Below are positions 36,952-46,328 of a stretch of DNA of 64,000 nucleotides, piece by piece. The translations under genes and the position numbers were made by a program. Origin of the DNA: Marinomonas sp. KMM3893. Its GTDB lineage: Bacteria; Pseudomonadota; Gammaproteobacteria; Pseudomonadales; Marinomonadaceae. The notes under the pieces were generated by a model. It was given only the letters and a program-made list of their open reading frames with translations. It was not told the origin of the DNA and searched no databases. Position 1 is the first letter of the stretch; every line of letters starts with the position of its first letter. The stretch lies in NCBI RefSeq assembly GCF_004352855.1, contig NZ_SJSC01000001.1:496001-560000 (forward strand). The letters are read 5' to 3'.

Positions 36952-37500
36952 ATGAACAGCAAACGCCAAAACCTTATCGAAACCGCTCTGACGCTATTTT
37001 ACCGAAACAGCATCCACTCTATCGGCATCAACGAGATTCTTAGTGTGTCCGGCATTGCCAAAAAAACCCTCTACCATCATTTTGCCGGCAAAGAGGCATT
37101 GGCATTAGCCACTCTAGAAGCAAGAAACCAGCGTTTTCTTCAATGGCTAACCAACCTGCTAGACGGTGCCAAAAATGACCAGGACGTGATAGACAAGTTG
37201 TTTCATGGGTTAAACGATTGGTTTCACGACAAAGTTCCTGAGTTAGACTCATTTCGAGGCTGCTTTTTCATCAACACATGCGCCGAATTCAGCGCTGAAG
37301 ACTGTGCTATTTCTCAATATTGCCGCCAGCATAAAGAACAGGTTCGCCACCTCATTCAACAAGCATTGAGCAACCAAGATGCGTCTTTTGTCGACCTAAT
37401 CTGCCTGTTAAAAGAAGGCGCCATTAGCAGCGCCTACGTCAGCCAAGATCGAGAGGCGGCGTTAAAATGCATCCCCATGCTAAAAGCCGTCGCGCATTAA
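36952..37500 (+). CDS. TetR-family transcriptional regulator
   Basis: A 182-residue repressor. The N-terminal HTH is clear: [20 protein letters not shown], then [24 protein letters not shown]. The ligand domain contains several cysteines ([18 protein letters not shown] and QYCRQH), which might react with electrophiles, but this is speculation. The ATG at 36952 has AGGAG five bases upstream; the open frame above it would run through the palindrome. It probably controls the downstream alcohol dehydrogenase and itself. Confidence 0.88.
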   Translation: MNSKRQNLIETALTLFYRNSIHSIGINEILSVSGIAKKTLYHHFAGKEALALATLEARNQRFLQWLTNLLDGAKNDQDVIDKLFHGLNDWFHDKVPELDSFRGCFFINTCAEFSAEDCAISQYCRQHKEQVRHLIQQALSNQDASFVDLICLLKEGAISSAYVSQDREAALKCIPMLKAVAH

Positions 37501-37625
37501 TTAGCATCAAACAAAGTCGCTTCCATTCTACAAAAGCTTGCGTTAAGTCAAATCGAACGCAAATGAAAAGTGCCAAAATGAAGTCATGGTTTACAACATC
37601 CATCACTAATCATAAGGATAATGTC

Positions 37626-38774
37626 ATGAGTAGCACATTCTACATTCCAGCGGTCAACATCATGGGCGAAGGCGCTCTTAATGACGCCATCGTACAAATC
37701 GAAAACCTTGGATTTAAGCAAGCTTTGATTGTTACTGATCCAGGAATGACAAAGCTAGGTGTCGCTGATGAGCTAAAAGGTTTGTTGCAAGCTCGCGGCA
37801 TACAAAGCTTGATTTTTGATGGTGTTCAACCCAACCCGACAGTCAACAACGTTAACGCAGGCTTAGACGTGTTACACACTCATCAATGTGACTGTGTGAT
37901 CTCTTTAGGCGGCGGCTCTGCCCATGATTGCGCCAAAGGCATCGCCCTTGTTGCGACCAATGGCGGCCATATTAGCGACTACGAAGGCGTGGATGTGTCT
38001 AAGAAACCACAACTGCCTTTGATTGGCATTAACACCACGGCGGGCACCGCCTCTGAAATGACGCGCTTTTGTATCATCACGGACCAAGATCGCCACATAA
38101 AAATGGCCATTGTGGATCAAAACGTAACGCCGATTTTATCGGTAAACGATCCTCGACTCATGGCAGGCATGCCAGCATCTTTGACCGCTGCAACCGGTAT
38201 GGACGCACTAACACACGCCATTGAAGCCTATGTGTCTACCGCCGCGGACCCAATCACAGACGCCTGCGCCATCAAGGCCATTGAACTGATCCGTGACCAT
38301 TTACACGAAGCGGTACATAACGGCACTAACATGGAAGCACGCGACAAAATGGCCTATGCGCAATTCTTAGCTGGCATGGCGTTTAACAATGCATCGTTAG
38401 GCTATGTGCATGCTATGGCTCACCAATTGGGCGGTTTTTACGACTTGCCACACGGTGTGTGTAACGCAGTATTGCTGCCTCATGTACAACGCTATAACGC
38501 TCAAGTGGCCGCTCCACGCTTAAAAGATATCGCCAAAGCATTGGGCCAAGAAGTAAACGGATTAAGCGATAAAGAAGGCGCGGATGCCGCCATTGCAGCG
38601 ATTGTTAAACTGTCTCAAAGCGTTAACATCCCAGCTGGCTTAACCGAGCTTGGTGCAAAAGAAGAAGACTTTAGCACTCTGGCTGACAACGCCATGAAAG
38701 ACGCTTGTGGGCTTACCAACCCAATCCAACCAAGCCATGAAGACGTGGTGGCTATTTTCAAAGCCGCTATGTAG
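37626..38774 (+). CDS. iron-containing alcohol dehydrogenase
   Basis: A 382-residue group III alcohol dehydrogenase that interconverts an alcohol and an aldehyde with NAD(P). The nucleotide motif is [18 protein letters not shown]. Metal ligands are in [15 protein letters not shown] and [26 protein letters not shown]. Length matches Zymomonas AdhB and E. coli YiaY, so ethanol or a short-chain alcohol is a reasonable guess. AAGGA precedes the ATG at 37626; the frame is open upstream but overlaps tetR. A strong terminator follows. Confidence 0.92.
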   Translation: MSSTFYIPAVNIMGEGALNDAIVQIENLGFKQALIVTDPGMTKLGVADELKGLLQARGIQSLIFDGVQPNPTVNNVNAGLDVLHTHQCDCVISLGGGSAHDCAKGIALVATNGGHISDYEGVDVSKKPQLPLIGINTTAGTASEMTRFCIITDQDRHIKMAIVDQNVTPILSVNDPRLMAGMPASLTAATGMDALTHAIEAYVSTAADPITDACAIKAIELIRDHLHEAVHNGTNMEARDKMAYAQFLAGMAFNNASLGYVHAMAHQLGGFYDLPHGVCNAVLLPHVQRYNAQVAAPRLKDIAKALGQEVNGLSDKEGADAAIAAIVKLSQSVNIPAGLTELGAKEEDFSTLADNAMKDACGLTNPIQPSHEDVVAIFKAAM

Positions 38775-38800
38775 CTCAAAAAGCATTAATACAGCAAACC

Positions 38801-38836
38801 AAAAAGCCTTTTAGCATTGATCTAAAAGGCTTTTTT
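38801..38836 (+). terminator. intrinsic terminator after adh
   Basis: Fourteen-pair stem, AAAAAGCCTTTTAG (38801-38814) with CTAAAAGGCTTTTT (38822-38835), and a T tail. Confidence 0.92.
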
Positions 38837-39134
38837 AAGCACTCACCACGCCATAAAAAGCGCTCTTATGCTAAGCACTTTCGCCCATGTTTCTAACCAG
38901 CTTAATGGCAGTGAGAAACCTCCTTTCAAACTGTAGCCCTCATCTTAACTGAGGCTCCCCTTTTCTTTCTCGCACAGACAAACGTCTCTGAGCAGGGGGA
39001 GGTCACATTGAGATTATATAGAAATACTTAATTCTGTCTCTTTATAAGGCCTGTTTATCTACAAAGTAAGATGTAATAAATTAGCCCCATTATCAAAGTC
39101 AAAACGACTTAGCTGCATTTCAGGAGACAGCGAC
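38837..39134. other. intergenic region, no gene seen
   Basis: About 300 bases with no plausible ORF. A small hairpin CCTCA-TCTTAAC-TGAGG lies near 38938-38954, and an AGGAG ribosome site precedes the oxygenase at its end. Nothing else stands out; the length suggests a structured leader or a regulated promoter. Confidence 0.4.
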
Positions 39135-40073
39135 ATGAACAATACCGCTACTTTTAACCAAACAAACCCAGTGAGCTCATTAGAACGCGCTCGCGCCTTG
39201 GATTTGCCTTCACGAGAGGCAACGTTAAACCGTGCGCCATCTGTCCAACAGTTTTGGAACCGCAATAACAACCTGCTTAGTGAAGCGTGGCAAGAGTGGG
39301 AGAATAACCACCAAGACTCTCTGTTTATTCCTGACGCCTCGCTACTGGATAAAAACCTACGCGATGCGGTTGAACAAGCATGGCAAGACCCGAGCAAAGA
39401 ATCCGCAGTGCAAGCTCTCTGGAAAGAAGTCTCTGCGAATGTGTTCATGTGCCAGTTCTTTGATCCTGAGCGCCTCGCAGAATTACGAGATTACTTAGAA
39501 AATATCGCAGACGCCAAAATTCCTATGCGCGCACCTTATGGCATCGCACTGAATCGTCATGGCGCTATGCTCGACCCACGCTCAGAAGGCTTTCTTGCGG
39601 CCCCAAATTTCCAGACATTTTATCGGGAACTGCTTGATCGCTACATGCGACCAATCGCACGACTTTTGTTTCCTGAAATAGTCGGTTATGACACTCAAAC
39701 ATTTGGTTTTTCCATCCAATATCAAGCCGGTATGGACACATCACTTCGACCTCATACGGACGCGTCTGCGGCAACACTGAACGTAAACCTGAACTTACCA
39801 GGAGAAACCTATACTGGGTCTGAAGTCGATTTTTACGATACGGCAACGGGCAAAACGAACCAACTTAGGTTCCAACCTGGCGTTGCCATGTTGCACCGTG
39901 GAAATGTTCCCCACGCGGCTCACCCTATCACCAGCGGGACTCGCACAAACTTTGTTCTTTGGCTGTACGGTGATCGTGGGCAGATTCCATTAGCGGGCGC
40001 ACAAACCACCCTAGACCCACGCCAGCGCTGGTCAACGCCACAAGTCGCTTATGACGAAGTAGCCCCATTCTAA
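39135..40073 (+). CDS. 2-oxoglutarate/Fe(II)-dependent oxygenase
   Basis: A 312-residue protein of the prolyl-4-hydroxylase-like superfamily. The Fe ligands are His207 and Asp209 in LRPHTDASAATLN and His260 in NVPHAAHPITSGTR, and Arg270 is placed to bind 2-oxoglutarate. No signal peptide is present, so it acts in the cytoplasm. The substrate is unknown; a ribosomal protein, a peptide or a small molecule are all possible. AGGAG precedes the ATG. It is not ectoine hydroxylase, whose family is different. Confidence 0.82.
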   Translation: MNNTATFNQTNPVSSLERARALDLPSREATLNRAPSVQQFWNRNNNLLSEAWQEWENNHQDSLFIPDASLLDKNLRDAVEQAWQDPSKESAVQALWKEVSANVFMCQFFDPERLAELRDYLENIADAKIPMRAPYGIALNRHGAMLDPRSEGFLAAPNFQTFYRELLDRYMRPIARLLFPEIVGYDTQTFGFSIQYQAGMDTSLRPHTDASAATLNVNLNLPGETYTGSEVDFYDTATGKTNQLRFQPGVAMLHRGNVPHAAHPITSGTRTNFVLWLYGDRGQIPLAGAQTTLDPRQRWSTPQVAYDEVAPF

Positions 40074-40247
40074 GAAGAGTAAACCTAGCCGGGGGCGGCG
40101 GATAAATACGCAGAGTAACACCTAATTAAGCGTAAAAAACTAAGCCCCTCGCTAACCTATAGTGTCTACAACACAGTAAAAACATAACGCAGGGCTTGTT
40201 GATCTTTTGCTTATTGGTGCCTTCATTCTTTGCGTTTTTGACTCAAA

Positions 40248-40844
40248 TTAACGCACTTTCCAGACCAGCAAGAAGTTATTCGCAGGCATGGCTATCTGTT
40301 CTGTTAACTCCATACCCTCGGCCCATTCAACCAACTCGGCCAGATCACGGATACCGCCACAGCCACTTTGCTGTAACTGCTGGTCAAATTCTCGGTTCCC
40401 TTCACTGGTGTATTCTCCATTCACATTCATCGGCCCGTATTGGCAAAACACGCCACCCGATTTTAACTGGGTCGCGATCGTTTGCATCATCAATTGAGCC
40501 GCATCACGGGGCATAATGTGCGTGGTATTCGCCGTAAAAACACCATCTAGATCCAACCTTGGCCAAGCCTGTTTCCCAAAATGAAACTCAATAGGAGCAA
40601 CAAGGTTCGGTAAATTTGCATCCGCCATCCAAGCCTGAATACTGCCGTGGTAGTCGAGCATATCACTCGTGTGCCACATCAAATGGGGCAAATGCTCAGC
40701 AAAAAACACCGCATGCTGCCCAGTACCAGAACCAATCTCAAGCACGTGCTTACACGCTTTAAAATGCACACAAAGGCGCTCAAGAATCGGTTGTTTGTTT
40801 CTATCACAAGAAGGAGAAAACCCTTTTGTCTTATGTGTCGTCAT
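40248..40844 (-). CDS. DUF938-family SAM-dependent methyltransferase
   Basis: A 198-residue class I methyltransferase-like protein. The SAM motif is HVLEIGSGTGQHAVFFAEHLP, followed by the DUF938 hallmarks FHFGKQAWPRLDLDGVFTANT and FCQYGPMNVNGEYTSEGNREFD. Its substrate is not known. The Met at 40844 opens MTTHKTKGFSPSCDRNKQPI, the usual family N-terminus; the longer open frame upstream adds an unrelated stretch. It converges on the oxygenase. Confidence 0.88.
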   Translation of the reverse strand: MTTHKTKGFSPSCDRNKQPILERLCVHFKACKHVLEIGSGTGQHAVFFAEHLPHLMWHTSDMLDYHGSIQAWMADANLPNLVAPIEFHFGKQAWPRLDLDGVFTANTTHIMPRDAAQLMMQTIATQLKSGGVFCQYGPMNVNGEYTSEGNREFDQQLQQSGCGGIRDLAELVEWAEGMELTEQIAMPANNFLLVWKVR

Positions 40845-41094
40845 AAATCGTATTCGCCAAAGTAGCAGATGGGTAGGTGGAGAAAAGTCAGATGAACAAT
40901 AGGGTATTTTTGACCCGACATCAAACCGGCGGTTAAAACACAACCGATTGATATGACAGGGCTTTAAGCCTTCCTAATGCTCACCCACACTCAAAAGACA
41001 AACTCAAGCAGCGCCATAATCCACTTGAGAATACCGTTCAACATTTTGGGTTATTTTGCTCCACTAGGAGGCGTTTAGCCTTGCTTGGTGTTGA

Positions 41095-41739
41095 TCAGCC
41101 AATTTCAAATGGCTCAAGGCTTATCTCTTCTATCTCACAGACCGCTTTAATCGTCGGGTGCAAACTCAAGCGCTTCAAATAGGCGGCTAAATGGCGAAAG
41201 GTGACTGGTGATTTTTCTATCGGCAATGCCCATTCCGCTAACATGAATAAGAAGAAATCACAGGCGCTAATCTGACAGCCCAATAAATACTCTTTGTCCG
41301 CCAATTGATCATTAATAATCCCAAGCGCCGAGGCAATGAGTTCATCTTGTGCGGCGATGATATTCGGTATGCTATTGTCATCGGTTGTGTGTCGATGAGG
41401 GTAATATCGCACCATCAACTCAGCTTGTAGCGTGTTATTTAAATAAGCCAACCATTGGAAAAACAAGGGCCGCTCTTTGCTGCCTAGTGCCGGAATCAAC
41501 TCATGCTCAGGGTGCTGCTCACACAAGTGAATACAGATGGCTGGGCTCTCAAAAATAGCCTGCCCATCATCAATTAAAGTTGGAATACGACCCGCTGGAT
41601 TCAGCGTCAAATACTCCGATGACTTATGCAAGTTAGCGTCCCTATCAACCAATAACAGCTCGTAATCTAGCCCCATGTGATAGAGCAAAAAATGCGCGGC
41701 TAAACTCGCATTATTCGGATAATAATAAAGTTGGTACAA
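41095..41739 (-). CDS. glutathione S-transferase
   Basis: A 214-residue GST: N-terminal thioredoxin fold MYQLYYYPNNASLAAHF, with NPAGRIPTLIDDGQAIFESPAI forming the glutathione site, and a C-terminal helical domain (ISACDFFLFMLAEWAL). It is probably a detoxification enzyme of unknown substrate. The start is unusual: a TTG at 41739 with AGGAG seven bases upstream gives the family N-terminus, whereas the ATG 14 codons earlier adds unrelated residues and lacks a site. Confidence 0.87.
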   Translation of the reverse strand: MYQLYYYPNNASLAAHFLLYHMGLDYELLLVDRDANLHKSSEYLTLNPAGRIPTLIDDGQAIFESPAICIHLCEQHPEHELIPALGSKERPLFFQWLAYLNNTLQAELMVRYYPHRHTTDDNSIPNIIAAQDELIASALGIINDQLADKEYLLGCQISACDFFLFMLAEWALPIEKSPVTFRHLAAYLKRLSLHPTIKAVCEIEEISLEPFEIG

Positions 41740-42069
41740 AATGGAACTCCTCTGAAAATCAAAATCCAGCGTTAGTATCATAATGCTTTTAATCTACCTG
41801 TTTTTACACTCGATAGCATTTCATTATGAACTGATGCCGCTTTACGGCCACCGGCCTCGGTTATGCCTTAAAGATAAAATGTCACCGATCATTTCGACTT
41901 TAACCGATTCTAGTATTCACAAAGGCATGAGTTATTGGCCTAAAGCCCCCCTACCTATACGTCAAATGACGTACCCCTCTGGGTCATTCAGCGGATACAT
42001 TTCTTTTGGTTTTCTATGGATACTGAGTTTGCTTACTCATTAAAAGATAACCGATAGGAAGACTCAACA
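41740..42069. other. urtA upstream region
   Basis: About 330 bases between the GST gene and urtA with no convincing gene. They must hold the urt promoter; a perfect 16-base palindrome at 41958-41973 is the clearest regulatory signal. No sigma-54 promoter of the GG-N10-GC type was evident. Confidence 0.5.
41958..41973. promoter_or_regulatory. perfect palindrome in the urt promoter region
   Basis: TACGTCA (41958-41964) and TGACGTA (41967-41973) flank AA. It lies about 96 bases before the urtA start codon. It is likely the site of a dimeric regulator of urea uptake; I cannot name the protein. Confidence 0.55.
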
Positions 42070-43350
42070 ATGAAGATTAAGACGTTAGTTTCCGCGATAG
42101 CATTAACGGGCGCCACGCTGGTTGCTGTGCCTTCATGGGCCGCAGATACGATCAAAGTGGGCGTGCTGCATTCTCTTTCTGGCACCATGGCGATTTCTGA
42201 AAGCGCGCTAAAAGACACGGTTCTGATGCTGATTAAAGAGCAGAACGCGAAAGGCGGTTTACTTGGCAAACAGATCGAGCCTGTGGTGGTTGACCCTGCG
42301 TCTAACTGGCCGCTGTTTGCGGAGAAAGCCCGCGAACTGATCAGCAAAGACAAGGTAGATGTGATTTTCGGCAGCTGGACGTCTGTGTCTCGTAAATCGG
42401 TGCTTCCTGTTCTTCAAGAGCTCAATGGGCTGATGTTTTACCCTGTGCAATTCGAAGGGGAAGAGTCGTCTAAAAACATCTTTTACACTGGAGCGGCGCC
42501 AAACCAACAGGCGATCCCTGCGGTTAATTACCTAATGAACGATTTGGGTGTGAAACGTTTCGTTCTGGCCGGTACCGATTATGTGTACCCACGTACTACA
42601 AATAAGATTCTAGAAGCCTATTTAAAATCGAAAGGCGTTCCTGCCAAAGACATCATGGTGAATTACACCCCATTTGGTCAGTCTGACTGGCAATCTATTG
42701 TCTCGCAAATTAAGAAGTTCGGTAGCCAAGGCATAAAAACCGCGGTGGTTTCTACCATCAATGGTGATGCCAACGTGCCTTTCTACAAAGAATTAGCCAA
42801 CCAAGGTATTTCTTCTGAAGACATTCCTGTGGTTGCTTTCTCGGTCGGTGAGCAAGAATTATCCGGTCTAGACACAAAACCATTAGTAGGTCACTTAGCG
42901 GCTTGGAACTACTTTGAAAGCGTCGATACGCCAGAAAACGAGCGTTTCATCAAAGCATGGAAAGCCTATAAAAAAGACCCTAAAGCGGTCACAAACGACC
43001 CTATGGAAGCCACTTACATTGGTTTCAATATGTGGGTTGATGCAGTGAAGAAAGCCGGAACAACGGATGTGGATGCGGTTGAAAAAGCCATGATAGGTCA
43101 GAAATTTCCGAACCTGACTGGCGGTATGGCGACGATGAATAAAAACCATTATCTAAGCAAACCGGTTCTTATCGGTGAGATCCAAGATGACGGTCAATTT
43201 GAAACCGTTTGGGAAACCGACAGTACGGTTCCTGGGGATTCTTGGTCGGACTATTTGCCAAGTTCTAAGAACGTCATTGCCGATTGGACATCGCCGATCA
43301 ATTGCGGCCATTACAACACGGTAACGAAGAAATGTTCTGGCGAAAACTAA
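42070..43350 (+). CDS. urtA: urea ABC transporter, substrate-binding protein
   Basis: Periplasmic urea-binding protein of the UrtABCDE importer, 426 residues. The signal peptide ends near VPSWA, and the mature protein opens DTIKVGVLHSLSGTMAISE, diagnostic for UrtA among branched-chain-type binding proteins. Other typical segments are FYPVQFEGEESSKNIFYTGA and CGHYNTVTKKCSGEN at the C-terminus. A terminator follows its stop codon, which should make it the most abundant component. Confidence 0.96.
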   Translation: MKIKTLVSAIALTGATLVAVPSWAADTIKVGVLHSLSGTMAISESALKDTVLMLIKEQNAKGGLLGKQIEPVVVDPASNWPLFAEKARELISKDKVDVIFGSWTSVSRKSVLPVLQELNGLMFYPVQFEGEESSKNIFYTGAAPNQQAIPAVNYLMNDLGVKRFVLAGTDYVYPRTTNKILEAYLKSKGVPAKDIMVNYTPFGQSDWQSIVSQIKKFGSQGIKTAVVSTINGDANVPFYKELANQGISSEDIPVVAFSVGEQELSGLDTKPLVGHLAAWNYFESVDTPENERFIKAWKAYKKDPKAVTNDPMEATYIGFNMWVDAVKKAGTTDVDAVEKAMIGQKFPNLTGGMATMNKNHYLSKPVLIGEIQDDGQFETVWETDSTVPGDSWSDYLPSSKNVIADWTSPINCGHYNTVTKKCSGEN

Positions 43351-43432
43351 GCAACACCTAAACCGTCGATGATCAGGGTTGATCTTCAAAAAGCGGTTTA
43401 ACACCAATAACTAACCTCTCCCAGGGTGGTAT

Positions 43433-43468
43433 GGACTCTCTGTCACACAGTGCAGAGAGTCCCTTTTT
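43433..43468 (+). terminator. intrinsic terminator between urtA and urtB
   Basis: Ten-pair stem GGACTCTCTG (43433-43442) with CAGAGAGTCC (43453-43462), ten-base loop, then CTTTTTC. It lies inside the urt operon and should cut most transcripts after urtA while letting some read through. Confidence 0.9.
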
Positions 43469-43554
43469 CTACTCGTACTTTCTTGTTGAAATTACGCAAG
43501 AATAAGGAGCAGGCCCACCAGCAAGAAACCTTGCCACTACTTATTCCATGGAGC

Positions 43555-45198
43555 ATGACCTTGAGACACTTTATTGCACTTTGCTGCTGTCTTTTTGGCC
43601 TCTTATCCTTGCAGGCTTATAGCGCAGAATCGTCAACACCCGCTAGCCTGTCTGTTAATCAGCCACCCGCCGCACTCGCCCCTTTAATGCTGAAACTGAC
43701 TCAAGTGAAATACAGCAAACTCTTGCCCGTATTAAAAGCCATCGAGGCCAACAGCGATGAGTCTATGCTGCCGCTGTTTCGTACCATGATGAATGGAGAT
43801 TTGTACTTCATTAAAGCCAACAAACAACTCGTCCAACGGATTGAAGTCGAGAACCAAGACGCTTATCGAGGAATTTTTAGCCAACAATTGATCGCCAATC
43901 TTAGCGAGCAAGCGGTGTCTAAAATCAAAGTAAATAACCGTTTGCGGGGCTATTTGCGCAATGCCATCGCCCGCATTCAGCTAACCTCTCACTCTGCCGA
44001 AGTACGCCGAGGGGCCGTTCAAGCGCTGCTTTCCAGTCTTGACGAAGACACAGTCGCGACGCTTGAGCGACTCTACTCAAGCGAGTCAAATACCAAAGTA
44101 AAAGAAGAAATGGGCTTGGCTTTGGCGATTAATACCGCTTTGCAAACCGAGTTACCAAATTCAACTCGCATTGCCGCGATTGAGCGCCTATCCGGTAGCC
44201 TAGAAACGACGGTGCGCAATAAACTCAATCAGCTTACCTACCAAGACAACCCGGACATTAAAGCCGCTGCACAGGCTGCGTTGACGAAAATTACTCAGCG
44301 AGTAGAACGCTTTGGCTTTTTGAATCAGCTGTTTTTTGGCTTGAGCCTTGGCTCTGTTTTATTGCTGGCATCGATTGGTCTGGCCATTACTTTTGGCGTC
44401 ATGGGGGTGATCAATATGGCCCACGGCGAAATGATTATGCTCGGTGCCTACACCACCTATGTGGTGCAATTGATGATGCCAAATTACATCGACTATTCCA
44501 TTTGGGTAGCGATTCCGGCGGCATTTTTAGTGTCTGCTTTGGTAGGAATATTAATTGAGCGATTAGTCATCCGCCATTTGCATGGCCGCCCACTGGAAAC
44601 CTTGCTGGCGACCTTTGGTATCAGTTTGATTCTGCAGCAATTGGTACGCACCATCTTCTCGCCATTAAACCGCCAAGTGTCTACCCCCAGTTGGATGAGC
44701 GGCTCGTGGGAAATTAACCCTGTGCTGTCGTTAACCATGAACCGTTTGTACATTCTCGCGTTTTCTTTGTTGGTTTTTTTCGCACTGGTGATGGTGCTAA
44801 AGAAAACCTCACTGGGGTTAAACGTGCGCGCGGTTTCCCAAAATCGCAACATGGCCAAAACCATGGGGGTAAAAACCAATTGGATAGACGCCATGACATT
44901 TGGTCTGGGTTCTGGCATCGCAGGCATCGCTGGTGTGGCGCTGAGTCAGCTCACGAATGTGGGGCCGAATCTGGGTCAGGATTACATTATTAATTCCTTT
45001 ATGGTCGTTGTCTTCGGTGGCGTGGGCAACCTGCTCGGCACCCTAGTCGCCGCCTTCAGTTTGGGCATTGCCACCAAGTTCCTTGAGCCTATGACTGGCG
45101 CGGTTTTATCCACCATTTTGGTGTTGGTGTTCATCATTTTATTCATCCAAAAACGTCCTAAAGGACTCTTTCCACAAAAAGGGAGGGCCGCAGAATGA
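43555..45198 (+). CDS. urtB: urea ABC transporter, permease UrtB
   Basis: Inner-membrane permease, 547 residues. It has a signal-like N-terminus (FIALCCCLFGLLSLQAYS), a periplasmic alpha-helical repeat region of about 240 residues typical of UrtB, and then a branched-chain-type permease domain beginning FLNQLFFGLSLGSVLLLASIGLAI with VINMAHGEMIMLGAYTTYV. The start is uncertain: ATG 43555 has a close GGAG, and TTG 43561 has better spacing. The frame is open further up but crosses the terminator. It overlaps urtC by four bases. Confidence 0.94.
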   Translation: MTLRHFIALCCCLFGLLSLQAYSAESSTPASLSVNQPPAALAPLMLKLTQVKYSKLLPVLKAIEANSDESMLPLFRTMMNGDLYFIKANKQLVQRIEVENQDAYRGIFSQQLIANLSEQAVSKIKVNNRLRGYLRNAIARIQLTSHSAEVRRGAVQALLSSLDEDTVATLERLYSSESNTKVKEEMGLALAINTALQTELPNSTRIAAIERLSGSLETTVRNKLNQLTYQDNPDIKAAAQAALTKITQRVERFGFLNQLFFGLSLGSVLLLASIGLAITFGVMGVINMAHGEMIMLGAYTTYVVQLMMPNYIDYSIWVAIPAAFLVSALVGILIERLVIRHLHGRPLETLLATFGISLILQQLVRTIFSPLNRQVSTPSWMSGSWEINPVLSLTMNRLYILAFSLLVFFALVMVLKKTSLGLNVRAVSQNRNMAKTMGVKTNWIDAMTFGLGSGIAGIAGVALSQLTNVGPNLGQDYIINSFMVVVFGGVGNLLGTLVAAFSLGIATKFLEPMTGAVLSTILVLVFIILFIQKRPKGLFPQKGRAAE

Positions 45199-46328
45199 GC
45201 TCTATTACGCAATATTTTTCAGCGGGTCGTACTTCAGGCAAACACACCTTGCCCTTTGTGATCATCCTCTTAGCAGTGACGGCACTGGCGTGTTTGTCCA
45301 ACCTCTACCTAGCAAGCGACTCCGCCTTGCATGTAAGTACTTACTCCATCACCTTATTGGGCAAGTATTTGTGTTACGCCATGCTGGCGTTGGCCGTCGA
45401 TATCATTTGGGGGTATTGCGGCATTCTCAGTTTGGGACATGGGGCGTTTTTCGCCTTAGGTGGCTACGCCATGGGAATGTATTTAATGCGCCAAATCGGC
45501 GACCGTGGCGCTTATGGCAACCCTGATCTACCTGATTTCATGGTGTTTTTAGGCTGGCAACAGCTGCCTTGGTTTTGGCATGGGATGGACCAATTCTGGT
45601 TCGCCATGATCATGGTGGTTCTGGTGCCAGGATTATTGGCGTTTATTTTTGGTTGGTTGGCGTTTCGTTCTCGGGTGACAGGGGTGTATTTGTCAATCAT
45701 GACGCAAGCGCTCACTTACGCTCTGTTGCTAGCTTTCTTCCGTAACGAAATGGGGTTTGGTGGCAATAACGGCTTAACCGATTTCAAAGACATTGTCGGC
45801 TTTAGTTTGCAAGCCGACACCACTCGAGTGAGTTTGTTTGCCATTACCGCCTTGATGTTGGCTCTGGTGTTCGTGATCAGCCGGAAAATCCTCTCATCCC
45901 GCTTTGGCAAGGTGGTCTTAGCGATACGTGATTCCGAATCTCGTGCTCGCTTTATTGGCTATCGAACCGATCGTTACAAAGTCTGGTTATTCGTTTTTTC
46001 TGCGGTGATTGCCGGTATCGCAGGGGCTCTGTATGTGCCTCAGGTCGGCATTATTAACCCGGGTGAGTTTTCCCCAATCAACTCGATCGAAATGGTGATA
46101 TGGGTGGCGGTTGGCGGCCGCGGCACCTTGATTGGTGCTGTAATAGGCGCGCTTTTAGTGAACTACGCGAAAACCCGTTTTACCGCTATTTTACCAGAAG
46201 CTTGGCTGTTCGCTCTAGGCGGCCTGTTTGTTTTAGTCACCCTGTATTTGCCCAAAGGCATCGTTGGGTTATACACCCAACTCATGGAAAAACGCCGCCC
46301 GCAACCAACTAAGGAGTCTAACGCATGA
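45195..46328 (+). CDS. urtC: urea ABC transporter, permease UrtC
   Basis: Second permease of the urea importer, 377 residues, about ten TM helices. LSLGHGAFFALGGYAMGMYLM and GKVVLAIRDSESRARFIGY are typical of the LivM/UrtC family. Its ATG overlaps the urtB stop (ATGA) and its own end overlaps urtD the same way, which indicates coupled translation. Confidence 0.96.
   Translation: MSSITQYFSAGRTSGKHTLPFVIILLAVTALACLSNLYLASDSALHVSTYSITLLGKYLCYAMLALAVDIIWGYCGILSLGHGAFFALGGYAMGMYLMRQIGDRGAYGNPDLPDFMVFLGWQQLPWFWHGMDQFWFAMIMVVLVPGLLAFIFGWLAFRSRVTGVYLSIMTQALTYALLLAFFRNEMGFGGNNGLTDFKDIVGFSLQADTTRVSLFAITALMLALVFVISRKILSSRFGKVVLAIRDSESRARFIGYRTDRYKVWLFVFSAVIAGIAGALYVPQVGIINPGEFSPINSIEMVIWVAVGGRGTLIGAVIGALLVNYAKTRFTAILPEAWLFALGGLFVLVTLYLPKGIVGLYTQLMEKRRPQPTKESNA

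Noticed and set aside
39135-40073. Ectoine hydroxylase EctD
   Set aside because: The oxygenase lacks the EctD signature and is far from ectABC; length and motif context fit prolyl-hydroxylase-like proteins.
41783-42043. 86-codon ORF on the plus strand upstream of urtA
   Set aside because: No ribosome site, unlikely composition, and it covers the palindrome and expected promoter of urtA.
44493-44927. 144-codon ORF opposite urtB
   Set aside because: Antisense shadow; urtB in the other frame is clearly the real gene.
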